From Mangrovicoccus algicola (GTDB lineage Bacteria > Pseudomonadota > Alphaproteobacteria > Rhodobacterales > Rhodobacteraceae): a stretch of DNA of 64,000 nucleotides. The notes beneath the pieces are model-generated. The model was not told the DNA's origin, did not search any database, and was given only the letters and a program-made list of their open reading frames with translations. Position numbers and translations under genes: made by a program. The DNA lies in NCBI RefSeq assembly GCF_014903745.1, contig NZ_JACVXA010000008.1, positions 39,959 through 103,958 on the forward strand, in the 5' to 3' direction. Shown in pieces: positions 22,634-32,049 of the stretch (its first letter is position 1; each line of letters begins with the position of its first letter).

Positions 22634-24166
22634 ATGAGATGGCATTTCCCCGGCTGGCACCCGACCCGCCGCGACGGCCTTTTCGGCGCTCCGGGGATGC
22701 TGGGCGCCATGCCCGCCCTGATGATCGCGGCCTTCTGGCTTTTCGGCGAGGCCGGGCTCTATGCCGCGGCGGTCGGCCTGCCGCCTGCCATCTGGATCCT
22801 GTGGGCCCTGCGGGCCCGCGGCACCGATCCCGGCCGATGGCGCACGCCCTTCGACATCCGGCGGAGCCAGCTGGAAGACCGGGCAGGCGCCATGCTGCAG
22901 GACAGCCGCGTGACCGGGCGAAGCACCGCCTGCATCCTGATCGCGATCGATGATTTCGCGCTTCTCGCCAGTCGGTTGGGCTTGCGCGCGGCGGACACCA
23001 TCCAGCTGCAGATTGCCCGCCGGATGCAGGCCGCAATCCGCCGCAACGACATGCTGGGCAGTTTCGGCAACGGCATCTTCGCCATCGTCCTGTCCCCCGT
23101 GCCGGGCCCCGACCTGGAAACCCTGCTCTCCATCTGCGGCCGGTTGCAGGCATCGGCGGCGGAACCGATCCTTCTGGACGGGGCCAGCGCGCAGATCTCC
23201 GTCTCGGCCGGGTTCGCCCTGCCCGACCGGGTGCCCGAGGCCACGGGCCGGTCCCTGCTGGATTGCGCCGAGGCCGCGCTGGCGGAGGCTCAGCGTCACG
23301 GGCCCGGCTCCATCCGAACCTATTCGGTCGAACTGCATCAACGCCTCACATCCCGGGCGCGCCTGGTGACGGATGTGCGCGAGGCCCTGGAAACAGGGCA
23401 GATCCGCCCGTGGTTCCAGCCCCAGGTCAGCACGGATACCGGACGCGTGACCGGCTTCGAGGCGCTGGCGCGCTGGTCGCATCCCGAAGGCGGCCTGATC
23501 CCCCCGGCCGATTTCCTGCCGGCGATAGAGGCTGCGGGCCTGATGGAACGCCTGGGGGAGATAATCCTGCATCACGGCCTTTCGGCGCTGAAGGCGTGGG
23601 ACCGTGCCCAGACCGCCGTCCCGACCGTCGGCGTGAATTTCTCGCTGCAGGAACTGCGCAACCCGACGCTGGTCGATCGCATCGCCTGGGAACTGGACCG
23701 GTTCGGCCTGGCCCCCGACCGCCTGACCATCGAAGTGCTGGAGAATGTCATTTCCGACGGAACCGAAGACGCCGTCAGCCGCAACATCGTCGCGCTTTCG
23801 AAGCTGGGCTGCCGCATCGACCTGGATGATTTCGGCACCGGCCATTCCTCCATCACGAATATCCGCCGCTTCACCGTCAGCCGGTTGAAGATCGACCGCA
23901 GTTTCGTCCTGGGCGTCCATGAGGACCGGGAACAGCAGAGGATGGTCGCCGCGATCCTGACCATGGCCGAACGGCTGGATCTCGACACGATCGCCGAAGG
24001 GGTGGAAAGCGTCGGGGAACACACGATGCTGGCCCAGCTGGGCTGCGGCCATGTCCAGGGCTACGGGGTCGGGCGCCCCATGCCCTTCGAGGACACGATC
24101 GCATGGCTGGCGGATCACGAGGCCAAGCTTGCCTCCCCGCCGGTCATCGGCCGCAGGACCGGCTGA
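22634..24166 (+). CDS. c-di-GMP phosphodiesterase with degenerate GGDEF and intact EAL domain
   Basis: 510 residues. Two membrane helices lie at about residues 22-62. The GGDEF-fold domain (about 85-240) has SFGNGIF near residue 142 in place of GG(D/E)EF, so cyclase activity is unlikely. The EAL domain (about 255-500) keeps GFEALARW near 275, a VNFSLQELRN metal-ligand segment, IDLDDFGTGHSS, LKIDRSF, DTIAEGVE and QGYGVGRPM, as expected for an active phosphodiesterase. It would lower c-di-GMP at the inner membrane, with the inactive GGDEF domain possibly sensing GTP. It is monocistronic, followed by 209 bp before yidC. Confidence 0.88.
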   Translation: MRWHFPGWHPTRRDGLFGAPGMLGAMPALMIAAFWLFGEAGLYAAAVGLPPAIWILWALRARGTDPGRWRTPFDIRRSQLEDRAGAMLQDSRVTGRSTACILIAIDDFALLASRLGLRAADTIQLQIARRMQAAIRRNDMLGSFGNGIFAIVLSPVPGPDLETLLSICGRLQASAAEPILLDGASAQISVSAGFALPDRVPEATGRSLLDCAEAALAEAQRHGPGSIRTYSVELHQRLTSRARLVTDVREALETGQIRPWFQPQVSTDTGRVTGFEALARWSHPEGGLIPPADFLPAIEAAGLMERLGEIILHHGLSALKAWDRAQTAVPTVGVNFSLQELRNPTLVDRIAWELDRFGLAPDRLTIEVLENVISDGTEDAVSRNIVALSKLGCRIDLDDFGTGHSSITNIRRFTVSRLKIDRSFVLGVHEDREQQRMVAAILTMAERLDLDTIAEGVESVGEHTMLAQLGCGHVQGYGVGRPMPFEDTIAWLADHEAKLASPPVIGRRTG

Positions 24167-24375
24167 TCCGCCGCCGCAGCCCGGCGAGACGGCGGGTAAC
24201 CTGCCCCGGTGCGGGCCGAATCCGGCCTTCCGCACCGCAGCGAAACGCGCAACGCAGGGGGCTTTCGGGTCCCGTCAATTCCGGCGGAAACCCCGGTTTT
24301 GCCTATATCTGCTTGACCTTTCCACCGCTCGCCTGTTGAACCGGCCCATCTGGAAACCCGAAGGCTGCGTGTGCG

Positions 24376-26193
24376 ATGAATGATCAAAACAAGAACCTGA
24401 TTCTGGCGACGGTGTTGTCCTTTGTCGTGCTGATGGGCTGGTTCTTCCTGTTCCCGCCGCAGGAGCCGCCGCAGCCCGAAGCGCCCGTCGCGGAGCAGAC
24501 CGCCGCGCCGACCGGGGAAACCACCGCGGCCACGCCGCCCGGCCTGGCCCAGGAGGGTGGCACCGCGCCGCCCGCGGCCGGGGAAGCCGCGGCGGACAGC
24601 CCCCGGATCGCCATCGACACGCCCAGCCTGACCGGCTCCATCGCGCTGACCGGCGGCCGCATCGACGACCTGTCGCTGCGCAACTACCACGAGTCTCTCG
24701 ACCCCGGCAGCGCCGAGGTCAGCCTGCTGAGCCCCGTGGGGCAGCCCCAGGCCTATTACGCGATGTTCGGCTGGGCGCCGGGCGGCGACCTGGACTTTGC
24801 CGCCGTGCCCGGCGCCACCACGCCCTGGCAGGTGGAAAGCGGCGAAACCCTTGCCCCGGGCGCACCGGTGAGCCTGATCTGGGACAATGGCGCGGGCCTG
24901 GTCTTCCGCCGCACGATCTCGATCGACGACAAGTTCATGTTCTCCGTGACCCAGAGCGTCGAGAACACGACCGAAACCCAGCAGCGCCTGGCCCCCTACG
25001 GCCTTGTCGCCCGCCACGGGGAACCTGACAGCAAGAAGTTCTTCATCCTGCACGAAGGCGTCGTGCGGATGAGCGACGGCGCGCTGGAGGAAATCAAGTA
25101 CAACAAGATGCCCGACCTGGATGTCGTGGCGCGCGAACAGGCCCCGGCGGAGGTGACGAGCGTCGCCGACAAGGGGTGGATCGGCTTCACCGACAAGTAC
25201 TGGATGACGACGCTGATCCCGGCGCAGGGATCCGGGTTCACCTCGGTGGCCAAATACGTCCCCGGCAGCGACATCTACCAGACCGAGACGCGCCTGCCGA
25301 CCGTCACCGTCGCTCCCGGCGAAACCCGCGAGATCACGTCGCAGCTTTTCGCGGGCGCCAAGGAATGGGAAACCATCAAGAATTACCAGGCTGCAGGGGT
25401 CGACCGCTTCATCGACTCCATCGACTGGGGCTGGTTCTTCTTCCTGACCAAGCCGATCTTCTGGCTGCTGCACGAACTGCACGCGATCATCGGCAACATG
25501 GGCTGGTCGATCATCGTGCTGACGCTGATCCTCAAGATCATCCTCTTCCCGCTGGCCTACAAATCCTACGCTTCGATGGCGAAGATGAAGGAACTTCAGC
25601 CGGAGATGGAGAAGATCAAGGAGAAGGCCGGCGACGACCGCATGAAAATGCAGCAGGAGATGATGGCCCTCTACAAGAAGGAAAAGGTCAACCCCGCCGC
25701 GGGCTGCCTGCCGATCCTTCTGCAGATCCCGATCTTCTTCTCGCTCTACAAGGTGATCTTCGTCACGCTGGAACTGCGTCACGCCGCCTGGCTGGGCTGG
25801 ATCCGCGACCTGTCGGCGCCCGATCCCTCCTCGATCCTCAACCTCTTCGGGCTGATGCCCTGGGGCGTGCCGGACCCGGCCAGCTTCTTCGCGATCCTCA
25901 GCCTCGGCGTGCTGCCGATCCTGCTGGGCGTCTCGATGTGGCTGCAGCAGAAACTGAACCCGGCGCCCTCCGACCCGACGCAGCAGATGATCTTTGCCTG
26001 GATGCCCTGGGTCTTCATGTTCATGCTGGGCAATTTCGCCAGCGGCCTGGTGCTCTACTGGATCACCAACAACACGCTGACCTTCATCCAGCAATACACG
26101 ATCATGCGGCGCCATGGCTACAAGCCGGACATTTTCGGCAACATCAAGTCCAGCTTCGGCTTCCTGAAACGGAAGAAGAAGGACGCCAAATGA
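24376..26193 (+). CDS. yidC: Membrane protein insertase YidC
   Basis: 605 residues. The N-terminal helix NLILATVLSFVVLMGWFFLFPP precedes a Pro/Ala-rich linker and the large periplasmic domain (about 75-350). The conserved insertase core follows: GWSIIVLTLILKIILFPL, the cytoplasmic hairpin with MKELQPEMEKIKEKAG, AGCLPILLQIPIFFSLYKVIF and the last helices near LGNFASGLVLYWITNN. It inserts membrane proteins alone or with SecYEG. Its stop overlaps the MOSC gene start (ATGA). The usual rnpA/rpmH neighbours are not upstream here. Confidence 0.97.
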   Translation: MNDQNKNLILATVLSFVVLMGWFFLFPPQEPPQPEAPVAEQTAAPTGETTAATPPGLAQEGGTAPPAAGEAAADSPRIAIDTPSLTGSIALTGGRIDDLSLRNYHESLDPGSAEVSLLSPVGQPQAYYAMFGWAPGGDLDFAAVPGATTPWQVESGETLAPGAPVSLIWDNGAGLVFRRTISIDDKFMFSVTQSVENTTETQQRLAPYGLVARHGEPDSKKFFILHEGVVRMSDGALEEIKYNKMPDLDVVAREQAPAEVTSVADKGWIGFTDKYWMTTLIPAQGSGFTSVAKYVPGSDIYQTETRLPTVTVAPGETREITSQLFAGAKEWETIKNYQAAGVDRFIDSIDWGWFFFLTKPIFWLLHELHAIIGNMGWSIIVLTLILKIILFPLAYKSYASMAKMKELQPEMEKIKEKAGDDRMKMQQEMMALYKKEKVNPAAGCLPILLQIPIFFSLYKVIFVTLELRHAAWLGWIRDLSAPDPSSILNLFGLMPWGVPDPASFFAILSLGVLPILLGVSMWLQQKLNPAPSDPTQQMIFAWMPWVFMFMLGNFASGLVLYWITNNTLTFIQQYTIMRRHGYKPDIFGNIKSSFGFLKRKKKDAK

Positions 26194-26930
26194 CCATGCG
26201 CCTTGCCCATATCTGGCGGCATCCCGTCAAGGGCATCGGCACGGAACGGCTCGGCTCGGCTCATCTAGAGCCGGGCCGTCCCGTTTCGGGGGACCGCGCC
26301 TGGGCGATGCTGCGCGAGGGGGTCGAGGCGACCGGCGGCTGGCAGAAATGCGCGGGCTTCCTGCGCGGTGCCAACGGCCCGCGGCTGATGGCGGTCACGG
26401 CGCAGACCACCGGGGACGGGCTGATCCTGCGCCACCCCGACCGCGCGCCGCTGCAATTCGATCCCGCGACCGAGGGAGACCGGCTGATTGCCTGGCTCGG
26501 CGATCTCTGGCCCGAGGGGCTGCCGCGCCCCGAGAGGCTGGTGAAGGCCCCGCCCGAGGGCATGTCCGACATGGCCTACCCCTCCGTCTCGGTGCTGAAC
26601 CTCGCCTCGCTGGCCGAGCTGGCGGCCGCGCTCGGACAGGAAACCCTCGACATGCGCCGTTTCCGCGGCAACCTGTGGATCGGGGGCGCCGCCGCCTGGG
26701 CCGAATGGGACTGGGTCGGCCGCCGCCTGGCGATCGGCGACGCGGTGCTGGAGGTCGTCGAGCGCAATACCCGCTGCCTGGCCACCCATGCCAGCCCCGA
26801 AACCGGGACGCGCGACCTGGACGTGCTGCGCACCCTCTCGGGACGCTGGGGCCATCGCGATTTCGGCGTCTATGCCCGCGTCCTGTCCCCCGGCCGCATC
26901 GCCCCGGGCGATACCGCCACCCTGATCTGA
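26190..26930 (+). CDS. MOSC domain-containing protein
   Basis: 246 residues starting at an ATGA overlap with yidC. The N-terminus (MRLAHIWRHPVKGIG) is the beta-barrel typical of MOSC N-terminal domains. The C-terminal MOSC core contains RFRGNLWIGG and the conserved Cys in RNTRCLATHASPETGTRDLD. MOSC proteins handle sulfur/molybdenum cofactor chemistry; a substrate cannot be assigned. The yidC-MOSC-engB order recurs in Rhodobacteraceae, arguing for co-transcription rather than shared function. Confidence 0.88.
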   Translation: MTMRLAHIWRHPVKGIGTERLGSAHLEPGRPVSGDRAWAMLREGVEATGGWQKCAGFLRGANGPRLMAVTAQTTGDGLILRHPDRAPLQFDPATEGDRLIAWLGDLWPEGLPRPERLVKAPPEGMSDMAYPSVSVLNLASLAELAAALGQETLDMRRFRGNLWIGGAAAWAEWDWVGRRLAIGDAVLEVVERNTRCLATHASPETGTRDLDVLRTLSGRWGHRDFGVYARVLSPGRIAPGDTATLI

Positions 26931-26984
26931 CCGCAGCCGCGCGCGCCCCGCGCGGTGCCCGCCCCCGCAACCCGGAGACCCCAG

Positions 26985-27641
26985 ATGACGCAGATGTCCT
27001 TTCCGCTTGCCGAGGAGCCCGACGAGCTGTCCCGCGAGGCCGGGCGCAAGCTTTTCGCCGGCGAGACGAGTTTCGTGAAAGGCGTCGTCGCCATGTCGGG
27101 CCTGCCCCCGGCCGACAGGCTGGAGATCTGCTTTGCCGGGCGCTCCAATGTCGGGAAATCCTCGCTGATCAATGCGCTGACCGGACGCAAGGGGCTGGCC
27201 CGGGCGTCGAACACGCCCGGACGGACGCAGGAGATCAACTATTTCGAACGCGATGCGCTCTACCTCGTCGACCTGCCCGGCTATGGTTTCGCCAATGCGC
27301 CGGTGGCCACGGTGGCGAAATGGCAGGAGCTGATGCGCGCCTATCTCTCGGGCCGCCCCACCCTGCGCCGCGCCTTCGTCCTGATCGACAGCCGCCACGG
27401 CATCAAGAAGGTCGATGACGAGATCCTGACGCTGCTGGACAAGGCGGCCGTGACCTTCCAGGTGGTGCTGACCAAGGCCGACAAGATCAAGACCAGCGAA
27501 TACCCTGCCCTGCTGGAACAGGTCGGCAAGGCGCTGGCGAAACACCCCGCCGCCTATCCGGAGCTGATCCTGACCTCGTCGGAAAAGGGCGAGGGCATCC
27601 CGACCCTGCGCAGCACGATCAACGGCCTCCTGGCGGACTAG
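26985..27641 (+). CDS. engB: Ribosome biogenesis GTP-binding protein EngB (YihA/YsxC)
   Basis: 218 residues from ATG 26985 (GGAG upstream; a GTG 30 bp earlier is rejected). The GTPase motifs are G1 GRSNVGKSS, switch region [14 protein letters not shown]3 DLPGYGFA, G4 TKAD and G5 SSEKGEG. EngB acts late in 50S subunit assembly. It is 54 bp after the MOSC gene and convergent with the leftward glycosyltransferase gene 9 bp away. Confidence 0.95.
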   Translation: MTQMSFPLAEEPDELSREAGRKLFAGETSFVKGVVAMSGLPPADRLEICFAGRSNVGKSSLINALTGRKGLARASNTPGRTQEINYFERDALYLVDLPGYGFANAPVATVAKWQELMRAYLSGRPTLRRAFVLIDSRHGIKKVDDEILTLLDKAAVTFQVVLTKADKIKTSEYPALLEQVGKALAKHPAAYPELILTSSEKGEGIPTLRSTINGLLAD

Positions 27642-27650
27642 CGCCGCCGG

Positions 27651-28889
27651 TCACACCGCGAAGTCCAGCGGCGCGAATTCCGCCTGATCCGCCGCGACCG
27701 CTGCCTTCAGGTCCTGCATCAGCGCGGGATCCGCCGCGTGCACCCTGCTCCAGTTCGGCATGGAGGGGGTGGCATGCGGGCTTTCCAGGAAGATCTGCCC
27801 GGCGCGGGTGATGTTGTCGGCGAACAGCTCGACCGTGCGTTCCTCGCTGTGCCGGTCCAGGCTCAGCCCGTTCATCTTGGCGTCATGGGCATAGACCTCC
27901 ACCATGTCCAGCGCGCGGCGGTAATAGACCGCCTTCAGCGTGCGGAACGTGTCGGTGGAGAACACCGTGCCGTCCACGGCCAGCTTGCGGAAGATCGCCT
28001 TGCAGATATCGGTGGACATGCGGTTCAGCCCGTCGCTGGCCTCGTCGGGGCTGACCTCCTGGTGCTTGTGGTCATAGGCATCCGAGATTTCCACCTGGCA
28101 GACAGCGCCCGGGCCCAGGTTGCGCCAGGCCTCGGAGAGGACGCCGATTTCCAGCCCCCAATCCGACGGGATGCGCAGATCGGGCAGGATCCCCGTGCGC
28201 AGCGCGAACTCGCCCGACAGCGGATAGCGGAAGCTGCGCAGGTAATCGATGTAGTCGCGATCGCCGATCACCTTCTTCAGCGCGATCAGCAAGGGCGACA
28301 CCAGAAGCCGCGTCACCCGCCCGTTCAGCTTGCCCTCGCCAATCCGGGGGTAGAACCCCTTGGACAGCTGGTAGGGGAAATTCGGATTGGCCACCGGATA
28401 GACCAGCCGCGCCAGCATCCCCTGGTCATAGGTGACGATATCGCAGTCATGCGTCGCCATGACCGCCGAATCCGCACAGGCGATCAGGTAGCCCATCGAG
28501 GTCCAGACATTCTTGCCCTTGCCGGGTTCCGGTGGCGCCAGGCCCAGACCGGCCAGCCGCGCCTCGATCCCCTGCATCCGCGGCGAGCCGTTCCAGATCA
28601 CCACGTGGTTCTGCGGCAGGCGGGAAAAGAAATCGCGGGCCATGCGGTACTGGCGTTCATCCGCGCGGTCCAGCCCGATGATGATCCGGTGCAGGTAGCG
28701 CACCTTGCCGAGCTCGGCCAGGATGTTGGCCAGGGCCGGGCCCTCCAGCTCGGAATAGAGCGAGGGCAGGATCAGGCTGATCCGCCGGGTCTGGGCATAG
28801 GCCTCGATCTCGTAGATCATCTCCTCCAGCGGCCGGGCGCGGAGGTTGTGGAACTGGGCGATATTGCCGTTCTGGTGGAAGTCGGCCAT
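27651..28889 (-). CDS. Glucosyl-3-phosphoglycerate synthase-like glycosyltransferase (GT81-type)
   Basis: 412 residues from ATG 28889, with GGAGAG upstream inside the end of the phosphatase gene. The GT-A core shows NHVVIWNGSPRM, the GKGKNVWTSMGYLIA segment, the metal-binding ATHDCDI, then LSKGFYPRI, GRVTRLLVSPLL and DWGLEIGVLSEAW, the same order as in GpgS. GpgS joins a sugar nucleotide to 3-phosphoglycerate. The phosphatase encoded one base upstream would dephosphorylate the product to glucosyl- or mannosylglycerate, a compatible solute. The sugar donor is not determined. Confidence 0.75.
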   Translation of the reverse strand: MADFHQNGNIAQFHNLRARPLEEMIYEIEAYAQTRRISLILPSLYSELEGPALANILAELGKVRYLHRIIIGLDRADERQYRMARDFFSRLPQNHVVIWNGSPRMQGIEARLAGLGLAPPEPGKGKNVWTSMGYLIACADSAVMATHDCDIVTYDQGMLARLVYPVANPNFPYQLSKGFYPRIGEGKLNGRVTRLLVSPLLIALKKVIGDRDYIDYLRSFRYPLSGEFALRTGILPDLRIPSDWGLEIGVLSEAWRNLGPGAVCQVEISDAYDHKHQEVSPDEASDGLNRMSTDICKAIFRKLAVDGTVFSTDTFRTLKAVYYRRALDMVEVYAHDAKMNGLSLDRHSEERTVELFADNITRAGQIFLESPHATPSMPNWSRVHAADPALMQDLKAAVAADQAEFAPLDFAV

Positions 28890-28890
28890 G

Positions 28891-29670
28891 TCAGCTCTCC
28901 TGCGGGGCAAGTCCCGCGGTCAGGTCGAGGATCGCGGCATTCCAGCCCTCGGGGCCCTCTGCCGCGCTCCGGCGTATGCGTCCCGCTGCCTCGCCGGACA
29001 GTTCGGGCAGGCCGGGGCCATGCGGGTTGCGGATGATCACGCCATGGGTGGCCGCCTCGATCATCTCGCGGTCATTGGGCGCGTCTCCCAGCGCCACGGT
29101 CGTTCCGGCGCCGTAGCGCAGGGCGATCTCCGCCATGCGCCCGGCCTTGGTCGCGCCGAAGGACAGGGTCAGGAACCGCCCGCCATCGCGGGCCGCCAGG
29201 CCCAGCCGCTCCAGCTCGCCGAGGAATGCGCGGCGTTCCTCCGCGGTTCCCTGCCACAGCCCGGGTTCGGAGAATTTCCGCCGCCGCGCCAGCGCCGCCG
29301 CCGCCGGCGACAGCCCGGTCAGCGCCGCGACCTGCCGGTCATCCATGTCGCCGAAGCCGCAGAACCGCGCGCGCAGGGGGGGCGGCACCTCTTCCAGCAG
29401 CCAGCGCAGCCGTCGATAGGCCGGGGCCTCCGCCGCCTCGGCATCGCCGGGCTGCCAGATGCCCGCGCCATTCTCCACGATCGCGGGCGCCTGCCCCAGT
29501 CCCAGCGCCCCGTGCAGGGGCGCGATCTCCGCGGCGGTCTTGGAACTGGCGAGGATCAGCGGAATGCCGAGGGCCGCCAGCCGGTCGAGCGCGGGGCGCG
29601 CGGGGCTCCAGTCATAGGTGGCATGGTCCAGAAGCGTGCCGTCGAGATCGGTAAAGACAAGCCAGGTCAG
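28891..29670 (-). CDS. Mannosyl/glucosyl-3-phosphoglycerate phosphatase-like HAD protein
   Basis: 259 residues if the CTG at 29670 is the start. The reading frame back to the in-frame TGA near 29771 contains no ATG, GTG or TTG ahead of the essential motif I (TDLDGTLLDH), while a short start at 29478 would delete it. GGAA lies about 7 nt before CTG. Motif II is ILASSKT, and the C-terminal ALGDAPNDREM is the HAD motif IV of the MPGP/Cof (IIB) group. It removes the phosphate made by the synthase encoded immediately downstream. A rare CTG start or a frameshift upstream both remain possible. Confidence 0.75.
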   Translation of the reverse strand: MTWLVFTDLDGTLLDHATYDWSPARPALDRLAALGIPLILASSKTAAEIAPLHGALGLGQAPAIVENGAGIWQPGDAEAAEAPAYRRLRWLLEEVPPPLRARFCGFGDMDDRQVAALTGLSPAAAALARRRKFSEPGLWQGTAEERRAFLGELERLGLAARDGGRFLTLSFGATKAGRMAEIALRYGAGTTVALGDAPNDREMIEAATHGVIIRNPHGPGLPELSGEAAGRIRRSAAEGPEGWNAAILDLTAGLAPQES

Positions 29671-29766
29671 GGCGCTGTTCCGTTTCGCTGTCCGGGGCGG
29701 GGGCGCCCTGTCCCGGCAGGGAACACCAAATCGCGGCCCCTGCCAAGTGCCGCGATGCGGCGAAGC

Positions 29767-30498
29767 TCAGACATGCTGCCCGGCATTCACCTCGATCTCC
29801 GTGCCCGTGACATAGGAGGAGCCGGGCGAGCAGAGGAAGAAGATCACATCCGCCACTTCCGAGGGCTGGCCGAGGCGGCGCAGCGGCAGGGTCTCGACGA
29901 TCTTCTCGGTCCCGGGGCTGAGGATGGACGTCTCGATCTCGCCCGGCGCGATGGCATTCACCCGGACGCCCAGCGGGCCGAAATCATGCGCCATCTCGCG
30001 GGTCAGCGCCTTCAGCGCCGCCTTCGAGGTCGCATAGGCCGCGCCCGCAAAGGGATGGACCTGGTTGCCCGCGATCGAGGTGACATTGACCACCGCGCCC
30101 TTCGCCGCGGCCAGTTCGTTGCAGAGCCCGCGGGCCAGGACGATCGGCGCGAAGAAATTGACGTGGAAGACCCGCCCCCAGGTGCGCAGGTCCGTCTCCA
30201 GCGTGTTCAGCCGTCCGCCTTCTTCCGATTTGGGCGAGATCCCGGCATTGTTGACCAGCGCATCCAGGCGGCCGTCGATGCGGTCGCGGATCCGCTCGAT
30301 GGCCTCGATGGTGCTCTGCGGATCGCCCAGATCGATCTGGATGTGGTTCTCCTCGCCGCCCGGCCAGGGACAGCGGGCATCGAAGGGCTGGCGCGAACAA
30401 GTCAGCACCCGCCATCCCTCGGCCGAGAAACGCTTTACCGTGGCATGACCGATCCCGCGGCTGGCGCCGGTCAAAAGCAGGGTCTTCTGAGGCGACAT
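29767..30498 (-). CDS. Short-chain dehydrogenase/reductase (SDR)
   Basis: 243 residues. It has the classical SDR layout: TGASRGIG near residue 10 for NAD(P) binding, NNAGIS near 87, an active-site Ser in NVTSIAG, the YATSK catalytic pair near 150 and the PGEIET loop. Motif order matches classical FabG-like enzymes, but the substrate is unknown. It is the first gene of the leftward group that continues with the phosphatase and GpgS-like genes, though 96 bp separate it from the phosphatase. It is divergent from argB. Confidence 0.85.
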   Translation of the reverse strand: MSPQKTLLLTGASRGIGHATVKRFSAEGWRVLTCSRQPFDARCPWPGGEENHIQIDLGDPQSTIEAIERIRDRIDGRLDALVNNAGISPKSEEGGRLNTLETDLRTWGRVFHVNFFAPIVLARGLCNELAAAKGAVVNVTSIAGNQVHPFAGAAYATSKAALKALTREMAHDFGPLGVRVNAIAPGEIETSILSPGTEKIVETLPLRRLGQPSEVADVIFFLCSPGSSYVTGTEIEVNAGQHV

Positions 30499-30616
30499 CG
30501 CACCGGTCCTTTCCTCGTTACCGGACCAGTCTAGAGGCTCGGCCGCCCCGGGGAAAGCTGCCCTTGAGGGATTCCCCGCGAGCGATTAGGAGGAACCGTC
30601 CCCCGAGGTGCGCGAG

Positions 30617-31483
30617 ATGAAAAAACAGATGTCCCAGACCCGCGACTGGATCGCAACCGCCAAGACCCTGTCCGAGGCCCTGCCCTACCTGCAGCGCTAC
30701 GAGGGCGCGACGATCGTCATCAAGCTCGGCGGCCATGCCATGGGCTCGGATGAGGCGATGGAGGAATTCGCCCGCGACATCGTCCTGATGCGGCAGGTCG
30801 GCGTGCATCCGGTGATCGTCCATGGCGGCGGCCCGATGATCAACTCTATGCTCAAGCGGCTGGACATCCAGTCGGAATTCGTCGGCGGCAAGCGCGTCAC
30901 CGATGCCGCCACCGTCGAGGTGGTGGAGATGGTCCTGTCGGGGCTGATCAACAAGCGCGTGGTCCAGGCGATCAACGACCAGGGCGGGCGCGCGGTCGGC
31001 ATTTCCGGCAAGGATGCCGGGCTGATGATCTGCCGCCAGGATGACCCCTCGCTGGGGCTGGTCGGCACGCCCGAGACCATCGATACGCGGCTGCTGGAGA
31101 CCCTGACCACGGCCGAGCTGATCCCCGTGATCGCGCCGCTCGGCGTCAGCCGCGAGGGCCAGACGATGAATGTCAACGGCGACACCGCCGCCGGCGCCAT
31201 CGCCGGCGCGCTGCAGGCGCGGCGGCTGCTGCTGCTGACCGACGTGGCGGGGGTCAAGAACGCGGCCGGCGACGTGATGACCGAACTGACGGCGTCGCAG
31301 ATCCGCGAGATGACCGAGGAGGGCGTCATCGCCGGCGGCATGATCCCCAAGACGGAAACCGCGCTGGATGCGCTGGCGCGCGGCGTGCGCGCGGCGGTGA
31401 TCCTCGACGGGCGCGTGCCCAATGCCTGCCTGCTGGAGCTGTTCACCGATCACGGTGTCGGCTCGATGATCCGCCGCGGCTGA
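30617..31483 (+). CDS. argB: Acetylglutamate kinase
   Basis: 288 residues from ATG 30617 with GAGG upstream; the GTG at 30608 is less likely. Motifs are IKLGGHAMG near residue 38, [14 protein letters not shown], the [15 protein letters not shown] substrate site and the C-terminal [14 protein letters not shown] block of arginine-sensitive NAGK. It phosphorylates N-acetylglutamate in arginine synthesis. It is divergent from the SDR gene. Confidence 0.96.
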   Translation: MKKQMSQTRDWIATAKTLSEALPYLQRYEGATIVIKLGGHAMGSDEAMEEFARDIVLMRQVGVHPVIVHGGGPMINSMLKRLDIQSEFVGGKRVTDAATVEVVEMVLSGLINKRVVQAINDQGGRAVGISGKDAGLMICRQDDPSLGLVGTPETIDTRLLETLTTAELIPVIAPLGVSREGQTMNVNGDTAAGAIAGALQARRLLLLTDVAGVKNAAGDVMTELTASQIREMTEEGVIAGGMIPKTETALDALARGVRAAVILDGRVPNACLLELFTDHGVGSMIRRG

Positions 31484-31542
31484 GCCCCGGCCCGCCCGCG
31501 CCGCATCCCCGGCGCGGGTCCGTTGACCCGAAAGCGATTGCC

Positions 31543-32046
31543 ATGCCGCTCCTGATCCTGATCCGCCACGCCAAGTCCGACTGGTCGCATGACAGCCTGG
31601 ACGACCATGCGCGTCCGCTGAATGCCCGCGGCCGGGCGGCGGCGCCGCTGATCGGGCGGGACCTTGCGGCGCGCGGGCTGGTGCCCGATCAGGTCCTGTG
31701 CTCCTCGGCCCTGCGCACCCGCCAGACCTGGGAGGCCATCGCAGCCGAACTGGCCGGCCCCGCCGAGGCCGATATCCGGCCCGCCCTCTACCATGCGCAG
31801 CCCGAGGCGATGATGGATCTCCTGCGCCGGGCCACCGGGCAGGTCGTGGCGATGATCGGCCACAATCCCGGGATCGGCGCGCTGGCCCACCAGATCCTGG
31901 CGGCGCGGCCCGCCCATGCGAAATTCGCCACCTACCCGACCGGCGCGACGCTGATCGCGCAAATCGACGACTGGGCCGGGCTGCGGAACGGCGGCGCGAA
32001 ACTGTCGGATTTCCTCGTCCCGCGCGACCTGCCCGGCCATCCCTGA
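31543..32046 (+). CDS. SixA-like histidine phosphatase
   Basis: 167 residues of the branch-2 histidine phosphatase fold. The catalytic LIRHAKSDW (RHG-like RHA) is at residue 6, SSALRTRQTW follows, and the second histidine is in MIGHNPGIG. This matches SixA-type phosphohistidine phosphatases acting on phosphotransfer proteins. It lies 59 bp after argB on the same strand and ends 3 bp from a convergent stop. Confidence 0.85.
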   Translation: MPLLILIRHAKSDWSHDSLDDHARPLNARGRAAAPLIGRDLAARGLVPDQVLCSSALRTRQTWEAIAAELAGPAEADIRPALYHAQPEAMMDLLRRATGQVVAMIGHNPGIGALAHQILAARPAHAKFATYPTGATLIAQIDDWAGLRNGGAKLSDFLVPRDLPGHP

Positions 32047-32049
32047 GGA

